A stretch of DNA of 64,000 nucleotides from Candidatus Zixiibacteriota bacterium (GTDB lineage Bacteria > Zixibacteria > MSB-5A5 > GN15 > JACZUZ01), in contig JAJRPM010000010.1 of NCBI GenBank assembly GCA_024280775.1, positions 62,001 to 126,000 of the forward strand, read 5' to 3'. A model generated the notes under the pieces. That model was given only the letters and a program-made list of their open reading frames with translations. It was not told the origin of the DNA and searched no databases. Positions 43,065 to 52,160 of this stretch are shown piece after piece. Position 1 is the first letter of the stretch. Every line of letters begins with the position of its first letter. The position numbers were made by a program, and so were the translations under genes.

Positions 43065-44039
43065 GTGACTGATAATAGATACAAAGCGCTTACCGATGTT
43101 CTGAAACGGCGCGTTTTGGTTCTTGATGGGGCAATGGGGACTATGATTCAATCTCACGCGCTCAGCGAAAAAGATTTTCGCGGCGAGCGGTTTGAGAATC
43201 ATCATTGCAATCTACTAGGGAATCTTGATATCCTCTCCCTTACTCAGCCGCAGTTGATCGCCGATATACACCATGCCTACCTGTCAGCTGGGGCCGATAT
43301 AATCTCGACAAATACATTTTGCGCAACCTCAATCTCGCAATCAGATTATCAAACAGAAGCGCTGACCTATGAGTTGAATCTCAAATCAGCAAGACTAGCG
43401 CGTGTAGTGGCAGATCAATTCTCCCGTGAGGCCTTCGACAAACCACGTTTTGTCGCCGGAGTACTGGGCCCTGGGAAACGAGGAGTTGATTGTGAACAAC
43501 TTTGCTTAGCCTATGAACAGGCAACACAAGGGTTACTTGACGGTGATGTAGATATACTTCTTCTGGAAACGATATTTGATACTGCCAACGCAAAAGCGGC
43601 TCTTGTCGCGGTGACAAATGTTCTTAAGAAGCGCGGCACAAATGTTCCGCTTTGGATATCCAGCGCTGTCTCAAGTGATGGCGAACACACACTCGCTGGC
43701 CAAACTGTGGAGGACTATTGGCAATCTATCAGCCCAGCGAAACCGTTTTGTGTTGGATTCAATTGCTCTCTTGGATCTGAAGCGCTTCTGCCGCACCTTA
43801 AGGCGTTATCCAAAATTGCAGATAGTTTGATAGCTGTGTATCCAAACGCCGGTTTGCCGAACAAAGCCGTCGATTATCAGGAAACGCCAACGCAGATGGC
43901 AAACATCCTACGCGGCTTTGCACGTTGCGGTTTAGTGAACATTGTTGGCGGTTGCTGTGGAACTACTCCCGAACATATGGCCGCGATTGCATCCTCGATT
44001 TCCGGTCTGACGCCACGCGCTAGCGGTGAGTTATCTTAA
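43065..44039 (+). CDS. Homocysteine S-methyltransferase domain protein (MetH N-terminal module)
   Basis: A 324-residue protein equal to the first module of cobalamin-dependent methionine synthase. The opening [11 protein letters not shown] (about 19-29) and [19 protein letters not shown] near 84 are MetH-like. The zinc cysteines are in FNCSLG near 232 and [11 protein letters not shown] near 293. In full MetH the folate module follows just after this point, but here the protein stops at TPRASGELS. The folate, cobalamin and reactivation modules are not in the window. It may be a split MetH subunit or an independent homocysteine/selenocysteine methyltransferase. The start is GTG at 43065, without a strong ribosome-binding site. 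Confidence 0.87.
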   Translation: MTDNRYKALTDVLKRRVLVLDGAMGTMIQSHALSEKDFRGERFENHHCNLLGNLDILSLTQPQLIADIHHAYLSAGADIISTNTFCATSISQSDYQTEALTYELNLKSARLARVVADQFSREAFDKPRFVAGVLGPGKRGVDCEQLCLAYEQATQGLLDGDVDILLLETIFDTANAKAALVAVTNVLKKRGTNVPLWISSAVSSDGEHTLAGQTVEDYWQSISPAKPFCVGFNCSLGSEALLPHLKALSKIADSLIAVYPNAGLPNKAVDYQETPTQMANILRGFARCGLVNIVGGCCGTTPEHMAAIASSISGLTPRASGELS

Positions 44040-44086
44040 AGCAATAGAGTTGGCTACAAAACTCATCCAGAAGCGCTTTGCAATCA

Positions 44087-46030
44087 CTACGAACCGGTAG
44101 TACCGCAAATTGGCGCTGGCCCGCCCGAAAAAATCCGGGAAATCAAGTAAGTCACATCGGCGATATTGAAGGTGTTATCACCATTAGCGTCTGCTTGGTC
44201 GGTACAAACCGGCGGAGGTCCGCCTGAGAAAATACGAGCTATTTCAAATGTAACATCAGCGATATTGGTTGCGAAGTCAAAGTTTGCATCACCAGGAATA
44301 AAGCAACATCCCTGAGGTGTAACCTCCACCGCCCCGGCGGATACCGATGGAGTTACGACCAACGCACAGGGATCAGAATAGCTGGGCAATACCCCATTTA
44401 TGTCCTGGATTACTACTGCATTTGGTCCGTCTGGCGCTCCACCGGAGACAGAAAAATACAAACTCAAAATCGGACCAGAGCCTGCGTCAAGCGCGGCGTT
44501 GACATCAGTAGTTGAGGCTATAAGGGCTACGGCCAGTTCGCGCGAAAGAGGATTGACGCTGAGCGTATCAATCTTCTCCATTGACTCAGAGCGCAATCCC
44601 GCCTTGGAAACGCTATCGAGTGTCAAATTCGCTGGGCCATCATAGAAGATTGGTATTTGAAATCTATGAATAGGATGTGAGTTGGTCCCGTAAATATCTA
44701 CTCTAACTTGTGAGCCTGCAGGCGCGCTGACATTCTCCACTATGAGAGTATCAAATGCTCCAACAGTTTCTTCGTGCAGTATGTATAGTTTGCCGTCCAT
44801 ATTTGAGCCGTAGATAAAGCCATTCGGCGAATATGGATACATCCCCCAACAGCCATTAAACCCCGGGAACTCTGTAGGCCAGGTGTCAAGAACTCCGATT
44901 TCCTTGGGATTGGTAGGATCCGAAAAATCAACTACTCGCATTCCGGATTCATAATGGGACAAATATACAGTATCACCCTTCACCTGTGCATTATGCGCCA
45001 AACCGCCCGGCGCCAAATACTGCCCTAACAGTTGCACATTGTTCAGGTCCTGTATATCCCAGAATTTTACCGTCTTGAATGACGTTTCCTCAGTAGTCAC
45101 CGCGATAGTGTTGTCACGGTTAGGCCAGATATTGTGCGCGTAGCCTCCACCCGGCGGAATCCATGACGAAAGTAGTTGAGGGGCGCTCTTGTCGGTGAGA
45201 TCCCAAACCGAGAATGAATGCACCGCTCCGTCGGCCACAAACACGGTGTCGTTATTGGCGACCATGTCGTGAATACTTTGTGTAATACTACCGAATCCTG
45301 TCAGGTATGAAGGTGTTGCCGGGTTCGTTAGATGATGCACGAAAATGTTTCTATTAGTCCAACCTGATGCGCCGAACCCTTCGGCATATAAGAAGCCGGA
45401 TATGGTGTCAATGCTAAGATTATGCGAACTGGTGATGGTCACTCCCGCCGAGGCCGGACTTACTTGAACAGTATTCACCCAACTGACACTATCAGGAAGG
45501 AATTGCATATCGATAACCTGAATATTGCTACCACATTCGGTCACTACGTAGCAATACTGACCGAAAGTCTTGATGTCCTGCCAGCTACAACCCGGTGTCG
45601 GAACCTCATCAACTACTACCCCTGTAGTCGCATTGACAAAGGCGATTGAGACACCAGTTCCAAATATGGCATAGTCAACATTTGACGGAGATGTATACCC
45701 CCAAATATCTGAGCCTGCCGAGGAAGGAAACTGTATTATGGTATCCAGACAAAAACGATAGATGTTCTCGCCGGCCGGGACAGTTGCTGCGGCGCTACTA
45801 ACGCGGAATGTAGAAGTCGGAGATTGTTCGCCTACTGGACCCGATGGCAAAACTGTTGGGGCCGGGTCGGTGATGTTCTTGCGAAATGTCGGAACAGAAA
45901 ACGCCGAGTTGGACATCACAAGAGATGCTGATATCACAATGGCCGTGAAGACTTGAGTTTTTTGCAGCAAACTTCTTTTTGTGCTTTTTGTAATTGTCAA
46001 AATCATAGATTGCATCTCATTAGATATCAT
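44087..46030 (-). CDS. Choice-of-anchor B protein with cohesin-like and dockerin-like domains
   Basis: A 647-residue secreted protein. The signal peptide is near 25-48, and starts at the second or third Met are also possible. Residues about 90-425 form a beta-propeller-like domain of the choice-of-anchor B type (DIWGYTSPSNVDYAIFG, SHNLSIDTISGFLYAEG, WDLTDKSAPQLLSSW). Residues about 430-560 resemble a cohesin fold (VENVSAPAGSQVRVDI, ILSLYFSVSG). The C-terminus has two calcium-type dockerin-like motifs (GDANFDFATNIADVT and DANGDNTFNIADVT), each followed by ARIFSGG or SRIFSGG, with paired cysteines. The end PAPICGTTGS is shared with the protein at 56857-59838. It is probably cell-surface or exported. 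Confidence 0.83.
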   Translation of the reverse strand: MISNEMQSMILTITKSTKRSLLQKTQVFTAIVISASLVMSNSAFSVPTFRKNITDPAPTVLPSGPVGEQSPTSTFRVSSAAATVPAGENIYRFCLDTIIQFPSSAGSDIWGYTSPSNVDYAIFGTGVSIAFVNATTGVVVDEVPTPGCSWQDIKTFGQYCYVVTECGSNIQVIDMQFLPDSVSWVNTVQVSPASAGVTITSSHNLSIDTISGFLYAEGFGASGWTNRNIFVHHLTNPATPSYLTGFGSITQSIHDMVANNDTVFVADGAVHSFSVWDLTDKSAPQLLSSWIPPGGGYAHNIWPNRDNTIAVTTEETSFKTVKFWDIQDLNNVQLLGQYLAPGGLAHNAQVKGDTVYLSHYESGMRVVDFSDPTNPKEIGVLDTWPTEFPGFNGCWGMYPYSPNGFIYGSNMDGKLYILHEETVGAFDTLIVENVSAPAGSQVRVDIYGTNSHPIHRFQIPIFYDGPANLTLDSVSKAGLRSESMEKIDTLSVNPLSRELAVALIASTTDVNAALDAGSGPILSLYFSVSGGAPDGPNAVVIQDINGVLPSYSDPCALVVTPSVSAGAVEVTPQGCCFIPGDANFDFATNIADVTFEIARIFSGGPPPVCTDQADANGDNTFNIADVTYLISRIFSGGPAPICGTTGS

Positions 46031-46374
46031 CGCAAAGCCTGTTCCTTAAATTACCACTCGATTGGGTTGTGTTTTTCTCTACCAAGGTGAAATCGCATTT
46101 GGTCGCGAACGGGAATTAGGTGAGGACACCGCTACGATTAGCGCAAGTGTGAGTTTCCAAACTGCGCCCCTCCCCTGATTCGCTACGGCTCGGATCTACT
46201 TGGGAGGCCATGCGCTTCTAAGATAAGGCTTTATCGCATCTTAGCAAGGATTGATTGCCCCAATTCAGCTCCCTAATCGCTCCAAAAGTGTGCAATTATC
46301 TGCGAATCCTCACCCGGTTAAGCCGATTTCCCCTTATCCATCCAGCGCGATGGCATAACTCCCGATACAGTAAT
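46031..46374. other. Divergent region before the acyltransferase gene
   Basis: 344 bases with no supported gene. A hairpin CTAAGAT/ATCTTAG with a 13-base loop (46218-46244) lies in the acyltransferase leader. A TTG-started extension of that gene back to 46255 is possible but lacks membrane-protein or family sequence. Promoters for both flanking genes should lie here. Confidence 0.4.
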
Positions 46375-47526
46375 ATGTCTCGCAATCCGCTACATATCCC
46401 CTCGCTTACCGGTGTCCGCGCTTTCGCGGCTCTTTGGGTTGTTGCGCTGCATTTTCGCGCCAATATCGGAGTCCATGAAGTAATAAACTTTGACTGGCTG
46501 GCTTCACAAGGATATTGGGGTGTTGATTTCTTCTTTGTGCTTTCGGGATTTATTCTCACTCACACTTATTTTGAGAGTCTTAGCAATGCTAGCTCGTCAA
46601 AAAAAACGGCCTGGAGCTCGTACAAGCTTTTTCTAGTCAAACGCTTTGCGAGGCTCTACCCGCTTCATGTCTTTTCGATAGCCATATTCGCTGGTTTGTT
46701 ATTCCTAGGCGCTCAACTAGGCGAGGAATTTGTCTCATCACAACGATGTAGTTGGGGGGCGTTGCTTCCGAATCTCCTGATGATACACGGCTGGGGTGTC
46801 ACTGATTCACTGAGCTGGAATTATCCGTCATGGTCAATCAGCGCTGAGTGGTTCGCCTATCTGGCGGTGTTCGCGCTGTATGTCTATGTGTTGGCCAGAA
46901 AAAGCGAAAAAGTCGGGATTCGTTTGGTAGTGTACAGCTGGCTGGCGCTGTGTATGTTCACCGCGCTCAATGGTGAGAGCGTAGACTATTTTACCGAATT
47001 CGCCCTGCCTCGAATCTTCGTCGAGTTCCTAGCAGGTTGTGTTCTCTATCGCATGGCCAAACGAGGCTTTGGAAGCGCTCTTCCCCGCTGGTCATTGCCT
47101 GTCGGTGTTCTCGGAATATTGATTCTTAGTCAACTCAGCTCAAACTTCGAGTTCTTACTACTGCCGCTGATAGCCTTAATCCTGCTAAGACTCTACCACG
47201 GAAACGGAATCGGTGAGCGAATCTTCTCAAATCACACGACCGTGTTCCTTGGAGAGATTTCATACTCAATCTACATGCTACACCCCCTAGGCCAAATCAT
47301 CGGCGACGCAATACTCAAAGACACCTCAAGAATCTATTCAATCAGCGACGGCTGGTTGATACTAAGCGCTGAACTAGGACTGGTTATCGGACTGGCAACG
47401 ATTGCGTATTACCTAATAGAGAAACCCTCAAGGCGCCTAATCATCGGAGCCTATATTCGCAAACAAAACAAGTCAAAACCAAGTAAGTTGGGAGCCCTGA
47501 GCTCCCGACGGTCTGTTTTCAAGTAG
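46375..47526 (+). CDS. Acyltransferase 3 family membrane protein
   Basis: Transfers acyl groups, often acetyl, to cell-surface polysaccharides. The protein has 383 residues from the ATG at 46375, with about ten membrane helices. The family signature IPSLTGVRAFAALWVVALHF at the N-terminus includes the catalytic-site R-x10-H pattern, and GVDFFFVLSGFILTHTY follows near 48. The last dozen codons (KLGALSSRRSVFK) run through a GGGAGC/GCTCCC palindrome and look like a repeat-derived tail added to the original C-terminus. A TTG at 46255 would add 40 unlikely residues. Confidence 0.88.
   Translation: MSRNPLHIPSLTGVRAFAALWVVALHFRANIGVHEVINFDWLASQGYWGVDFFFVLSGFILTHTYFESLSNASSSKKTAWSSYKLFLVKRFARLYPLHVFSIAIFAGLLFLGAQLGEEFVSSQRCSWGALLPNLLMIHGWGVTDSLSWNYPSWSISAEWFAYLAVFALYVYVLARKSEKVGIRLVVYSWLALCMFTALNGESVDYFTEFALPRIFVEFLAGCVLYRMAKRGFGSALPRWSLPVGVLGILILSQLSSNFEFLLLPLIALILLRLYHGNGIGERIFSNHTTVFLGEISYSIYMLHPLGQIIGDAILKDTSRIYSISDGWLILSAELGLVIGLATIAYYLIEKPSRRLIIGAYIRKQNKSKPSKLGALSSRRSVFK
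47491..47507. repeat. Palindrome inside the 3' end of the acyltransferase gene
   Basis: GGGAGC and GCTCCC pair around CCTGA. It forms part of the coding sequence near the stop. It has no T-run and is not an obvious terminator, though the stop is 17 bases later. It is a single copy in this window. Confidence 0.5.
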
Positions 47527-47591
47527 TGGGAGCGAATTCAGTTGATAGCATGTCGCGTGCTCAAGTCCCTAAATCTATCGAACTACGAATA

Positions 47592-48281
47592 TCAATACTC
47601 GTGTAATTCCAAGTCCCGTGCTGAAACTCCGAATACTACAACGATGCCAAATTTAGTAACATTCACTATTTCCCAATTCATTTCAAAAGGTTCTTCGCCG
47701 TGTACAACAGGGTATGGAACGGCACCTTTCGAACGGTCGTTAATGAGTATGCTAGTAGTCATGTTCGTGATTCTGCTTCCTGTAGATTTGTCAAATCTAT
47801 CTGGGCCGCGAAAAACTATGAGAGTGTCAGATGCACGAAGAAGCGAAAGCGCTGGGAGAGCAATCGTCCAGTTTCCTACCCGTATGCTCTTTAGCGGTTT
47901 ACTAGTTGTAATGCGCTTACGAATTAGGTCAACACTAAACACAGAATATCCAAGTGGGAAAGTAGCTGCAAGTTTTGTCCTGTTTGTCAACTCATAGTTG
48001 TCACTCAACAATGAAAGCATCGTGTGATTCCAAGTACTATCAGAAACATTTTGGGCTACGATTTCATTTCGTAGCAGAATTATCTCTGCATTCAGCTTTG
48101 TAATGTCAGTCCTTTTGTCTCTATACTCGAAGATGACAAGAGTAGAGCCAGATATCATGAGTACAAGTCCAGCTACTACTCTCGCAATTCGATTGTCTTT
48201 GAAATAGGGGACTTTATCAAAGATGTAGTTATCAACAAATGAAACTATGAAGATCAAGCATGCGATGACAACTCGGAACAT
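47592..48281 (-). CDS. Unknown membrane-anchored protein
   Basis: A 229-residue protein not assigned to any family. Two hydrophobic helices lie at about 3-17 and 34-51, separated by a short basic loop. A coiled-coil-like stretch follows (about 57-75, DITKLNAEIILLRNEIVAQ). The remaining 150 residues are soluble and beta-rich (SIRVGNWTIALPALSLLR, DTLIVFRGPDRFDKSTGSR). The layout suggests a small membrane-tethered domain outside the membrane. It is convergent with the acyltransferase gene, and its codon use appears AT-richer than hisS next to it. No partner gene is evident. Confidence 0.65.
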   Translation of the reverse strand: MFRVVIACLIFIVSFVDNYIFDKVPYFKDNRIARVVAGLVLMISGSTLVIFEYRDKRTDITKLNAEIILLRNEIVAQNVSDSTWNHTMLSLLSDNYELTNRTKLAATFPLGYSVFSVDLIRKRITTSKPLKSIRVGNWTIALPALSLLRASDTLIVFRGPDRFDKSTGSRITNMTTSILINDRSKGAVPYPVVHGEEPFEMNWEIVNVTKFGIVVVFGVSARDLELHEY

Positions 48282-48461
48282 ATTCGGACTCCCTTGTTCA
48301 ACAATTCGAACCTAACCTCATACCGTTAGATCTACCTTCGATATCAATAATCCTTTCTGAGCCTAATTGCTAACAATTTTCTCCTCTCCTTGACAGCCCA
48401 TATTGAAGTCCGCATACTGAGCCGCTGATGTTGGCGGACTTAAACTAATGTAGAACTGAAT

Positions 48462-49988
48462 ATGGCTGAAAAAATCAAACGTCCCAAAGCTCGTAATTAC
48501 AAAGGATTCCGCGATACTTTCTCTGAGGATATTCTTCTTCGCCGGAAGATGATTGAGACTATTCGCGAGATTTGCGAGCGCTATGGATTCAGTCCTCTGG
48601 AAACTCCGGCGCTGGAATATGTAGACTCGCTGGGCAAATTCCTTCCCGAAGAACACACCCCCGAGGGCGGAATTTTTTCATTCAAGAATCCGGATTTATC
48701 GAGCGGCACACGCGAGGATCATCCCGATTGGTGGCTGGGAATGCGCTATGACCTAACCGCGCCACTGGCGCGAGTGGTGGCGCAATATCAGGATTTGCCA
48801 AAACCTTTCCGGCGCTATCAACTAGGCCAGGTCTGGCGCTATGAAAAACCCGGCCCGGGACGTTTTCGTGAATTCTATCAATTTGATTTCGACAGCGTGG
48901 GCGCCGCATCAATGATAGCCGATGCTGAATCCTGCGCGATGGTGTGTGATATGCTCGAAGCCCTCGGCTTTGCGCGTGGTGATTACATTATCCAGGTCAA
49001 CGACCGCAAAGCGCTCCAAGGAGCGCTAGAATGCGCCGGACTAACCGAGAGCGACATCACCGACGAAAACTCACAAGTCGGCGTGGCCCTGCGGGCAATC
49101 GATAAACTAGACCGCGTAGGTCGTGATGGTGTCACAGAGTTGCTCGGCAAAGGACGCAAAGACACCTCCGGTGATTACACCGAAGGCGCAGGTCTCGACA
49201 CTAAACAGATTGACATAATCCACGCCTATCTTGATGCACGCAGTGATTCCCGCACCGAAGTTTGCGATAGTTTGGGTAAGCTGGTTGCTGATTCAAAAAT
49301 CGGATGTGAAGGAGTCGAGGAGTTACGTCAAATTGACAGTCACCTCACCGACCTGGGATACAGCGCAGATCGCGTGCGATTTGAGCCGACTGTTGTTCGT
49401 GGTTTAGGCTATTACACCGGCCCGGTTTTTGAAGGAATAATCACCAAAGAGATAGTCGACGAAAAAGGCAAGAAACGTAGTTTCGGTTCAATATTCGGCG
49501 GCGGACGTTATGACACTCTCGTCCAGCGTTTCACCGGCCAGAAAACCCCTGCCACCGGCGGATCGGTGGGAGTCGACAGACTCCTAGCGGCTATGCTCTT
49601 GCTTGATAAAAAGAAAGCTCACAATTCATGCACAACCGAAGTCCTAATCACCATCATGGACAAATCACGCCTTACTGACTATCTGCAACTAGTGCAAAAA
49701 GTACGCGCCGCCGGAATCAACTCAGAAGTGTTTGTCGGCAATGGTTCAATCGGTAAGCAATTACAATACGCGGACAGACGCGGCATCCCTTTGGCGCTAA
49801 TAGCCGGAAGCGATGAATTCAGCAACGGCGAGTATCAAATCAAAGACCTGGAATTAGGCAGGCGTTTGGCGGCGGATATCGAAGACCGTGACGAATGGCT
49901 CAAAGGCCGTCCCTCACAGCAGTCTGTCAAAGCCGATGAGCTAATGAGCAAGCTCAAAGAATTATTGGCGGACTATCGCGCTAAGTAA
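48462..49988 (+). CDS. hisS: Histidyl-tRNA synthetase
   Basis: Charges tRNA-His. The 508-residue class II enzyme has motif 1 near 35-60 (ICERYGFSPLETPALEY), motif 2 as RYQLGQVWRYEKPGPGRFREFYQFDFD (near 115-140), and the histidine-specific RGLGYYTGPVFEG near 310. Motif 3 is GGSVGVDRLLAAM near 367, and an anticodon-binding domain fills the last 100 residues. An insertion-rich middle makes it longer than the common 420-residue bacterial form. The ammonia-lyase gene follows 13 bases after the stop. Confidence 0.95.
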   Translation: MAEKIKRPKARNYKGFRDTFSEDILLRRKMIETIREICERYGFSPLETPALEYVDSLGKFLPEEHTPEGGIFSFKNPDLSSGTREDHPDWWLGMRYDLTAPLARVVAQYQDLPKPFRRYQLGQVWRYEKPGPGRFREFYQFDFDSVGAASMIADAESCAMVCDMLEALGFARGDYIIQVNDRKALQGALECAGLTESDITDENSQVGVALRAIDKLDRVGRDGVTELLGKGRKDTSGDYTEGAGLDTKQIDIIHAYLDARSDSRTEVCDSLGKLVADSKIGCEGVEELRQIDSHLTDLGYSADRVRFEPTVVRGLGYYTGPVFEGIITKEIVDEKGKKRSFGSIFGGGRYDTLVQRFTGQKTPATGGSVGVDRLLAAMLLLDKKKAHNSCTTEVLITIMDKSRLTDYLQLVQKVRAAGINSEVFVGNGSIGKQLQYADRRGIPLALIAGSDEFSNGEYQIKDLELGRRLAADIEDRDEWLKGRPSQQSVKADELMSKLKELLADYRAK

Positions 49989-50001
49989 TGCGCTGACTAA
50001 G

Positions 50002-52137
50002 ATGGCAAAATCAAATCATTCAAAGAAGCGCCTCATCGACCCGCTCGTTCTCGGTGATAGAAGTCTATCTATCGAGGACCTGGTCTCTGTCGCCAGAGGC
50101 TTTCGCCCTGTTACACTAGGAGCTGAGGCAAAGGCGCGCGTTGAATTATCACGCGCTGTAGTAGAGGAGATTCTGATACATGACGCCAAAGTTTATGGAA
50201 TCACTACCGGTTTTGCATCACTTCGCGACCAACGAATTGACGCCTCAGATGCAGGCCAGCTCTCGACAAACCTGATAAAAAGTCATGCCACAGGCGTTGG
50301 CGCACCTTTCGATGAAGATGTAGTGCGCGGCGCCATGTTGGTTCGCGCTCAAACTTTGGCGCGCGGCTGTTCAGGAGTGCGGGTAGACTTGATTCAAGTC
50401 CTGCTGGATATGCTAAATGCGCACGTCTACCCTTTCGTACCGCAACAAGGCTCAGTCGGAAGCTCCGGTGATTTGGCGCCTCTGTCACACTTGTTTCTGG
50501 TTGCCATCGGTGAACCTGATGCTATGGTGTATCACCGCGAAAGTAATACCGACGAAGACTCCTATGTAACATCATCGCGAGAAACAGATTTCATCGAATT
50601 GAGTGAGTTAGGTGACAAAACTTTGCCTTTCTCACCAATCACCTTGCAAGCCAAAGAAGGACTAGGCTCAAACAACGGCGCAGTCTTCAGCGCAGTAGTA
50701 ACAGCCCTTGCGGCATTCGATTCAGAGAATCTTCTGGCTGTTGAGGAGCTTGTTTCAGCCCTTAGCTTTGAGGCCCTGCAAGCTGTGCCCGATTGCCTCC
50801 AACCAACTCTGGCGCAGACTCGGCCACATCCCGGACATCTCGAAAGCGCTAAGAACATCCGCTCAGCTCTAACCGATTCGCAACTAGTTCCGGGCGACAA
50901 ACCGGCTTCGCTGAATATGGCTCATTACAATTGCGCGATGATGAAGTTGCATAGATTGGGGAAAGATATCCCCCAATTAACAGACCTGCATAAACAGATG
51001 GAAAGCGCTCAACCGGGGATAAGCGCGAGTCATAGTGACACCGAGTCATGCGAAACACTGTTACAGCCAATCGTAGAGAACTGGCGAACTGCTCTCGGAT
51101 GGAGCGAACAATCAAACTGCGCTCAATCTTTGCCTGTTGCTACCATTGAAGCGCTGGCGCAAATTTATTCCCAACATATTCGCGCAATACTGCGCCCACT
51201 CGGCGACCCTGATTTGCAGGACAATTATTCTTTCCGCGCCACACCAACAGTATTAGGCTCGGCTCGCCAGGCGCTAGAGCATACACTTGAAACTATTACG
51301 ACTGAAATCAACTCAGTCACTGACAATCCGATTATTCTACTCGATACGATTCTTGAGAGTTATCATGCTGACACCAAAGATGGCTCCTATCACGAATCAC
51401 CGACTTTAGGAAATTTCAAAAAATGGCTCAGTGATAACTGGCAGGTTGCAATTGCTCAGGTTAAATCAGCGGCGAATTTTCACGGCGAGCCAATAGGAAT
51501 AGCCGCCGACTATTTAGCGATAGCAATGGCCGAGGCTGGTAATATCTCAGAGCGTCGCTTGGCTGTTCTGCTCGATAGCGACCATTCAAAAGGTCTCCCC
51601 TCATATTTGATTTGGCAGGCCGGACTAAATAGTGGACTGATGCTCACCCAATACACCGCCGCATCCATTGTCACAGAAAACAAAACCCTGGCGACACCTG
51701 CAAGCGTAGACTCTATCCCCACCGGTGAGTCTTGCGAAGATCACAACAGCATGTCTACTCTTGCATCACGAAAACTCGCGCAAATTGTTAAGAATGTAAA
51801 GACGATTGTAGCCCTTGAAGCGTTGGCGGCATATCAAGCCGTTCAATTTCGCAAGCCAATGACTTTAGGCGACTCCACAGGAAAGTTAGAGTCACTCGTT
51901 GCCGGGAAGATTCACGATACAATGCTGAAGCAAAGCGAATTCGCTGATGTCAAAGCAATGCGCGAATTTTTGATTGGAATCGGTCTAGCAAAATCTACAG
52001 CGGAGAGCATACAACCTTGCCTCGTCCGCGATATATCAATGCGTCCTCTACTGCGCGATTTCCTCAAGCTCATTGATTCTAAAGAAATAATCACTCTGGC
52101 AAACGCCAACAAGAATACTCCGCTCAAGAACATCTAA
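50002..52137 (+). CDS. Divergent aromatic amino acid (histidine-type) ammonia-lyase
   Basis: A 711-residue member of the MIO lyase family (histidine/phenylalanine/tyrosine ammonia-lyases and aminomutases). The MIO site is GSVGSSGDLAPLSHL: residues 154-156 are Ser-Ser-Gly, not the usual Ala-Ser-Gly. Other blocks are YGITTGFASL near 65, NYSFRATPTVLG near 405 (usual YSLRCxPQV) and ANFHGEP near 500. It is about 200 residues longer than HutH, with insertions around 175-205, 300-395 and 445-485. Activity on histidine is plausible but not certain. No other hut genes are near. It starts 13 bases after hisS and is probably co-transcribed. Confidence 0.82.
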   Translation: MAKSNHSKKRLIDPLVLGDRSLSIEDLVSVARGFRPVTLGAEAKARVELSRAVVEEILIHDAKVYGITTGFASLRDQRIDASDAGQLSTNLIKSHATGVGAPFDEDVVRGAMLVRAQTLARGCSGVRVDLIQVLLDMLNAHVYPFVPQQGSVGSSGDLAPLSHLFLVAIGEPDAMVYHRESNTDEDSYVTSSRETDFIELSELGDKTLPFSPITLQAKEGLGSNNGAVFSAVVTALAAFDSENLLAVEELVSALSFEALQAVPDCLQPTLAQTRPHPGHLESAKNIRSALTDSQLVPGDKPASLNMAHYNCAMMKLHRLGKDIPQLTDLHKQMESAQPGISASHSDTESCETLLQPIVENWRTALGWSEQSNCAQSLPVATIEALAQIYSQHIRAILRPLGDPDLQDNYSFRATPTVLGSARQALEHTLETITTEINSVTDNPIILLDTILESYHADTKDGSYHESPTLGNFKKWLSDNWQVAIAQVKSAANFHGEPIGIAADYLAIAMAEAGNISERRLAVLLDSDHSKGLPSYLIWQAGLNSGLMLTQYTAASIVTENKTLATPASVDSIPTGESCEDHNSMSTLASRKLAQIVKNVKTIVALEALAAYQAVQFRKPMTLGDSTGKLESLVAGKIHDTMLKQSEFADVKAMREFLIGIGLAKSTAESIQPCLVRDISMRPLLRDFLKLIDSKEIITLANANKNTPLKNI

Positions 52138-52160
52138 TCCGCCGGATAGCAGGTTTGCTA

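Noticed and set aside
46255-46374. N-terminal extension of the acyltransferase from TTG 46255
   Set aside because: The added 40 residues have no helix or family similarity; the ATG at 46375 gives the typical start.
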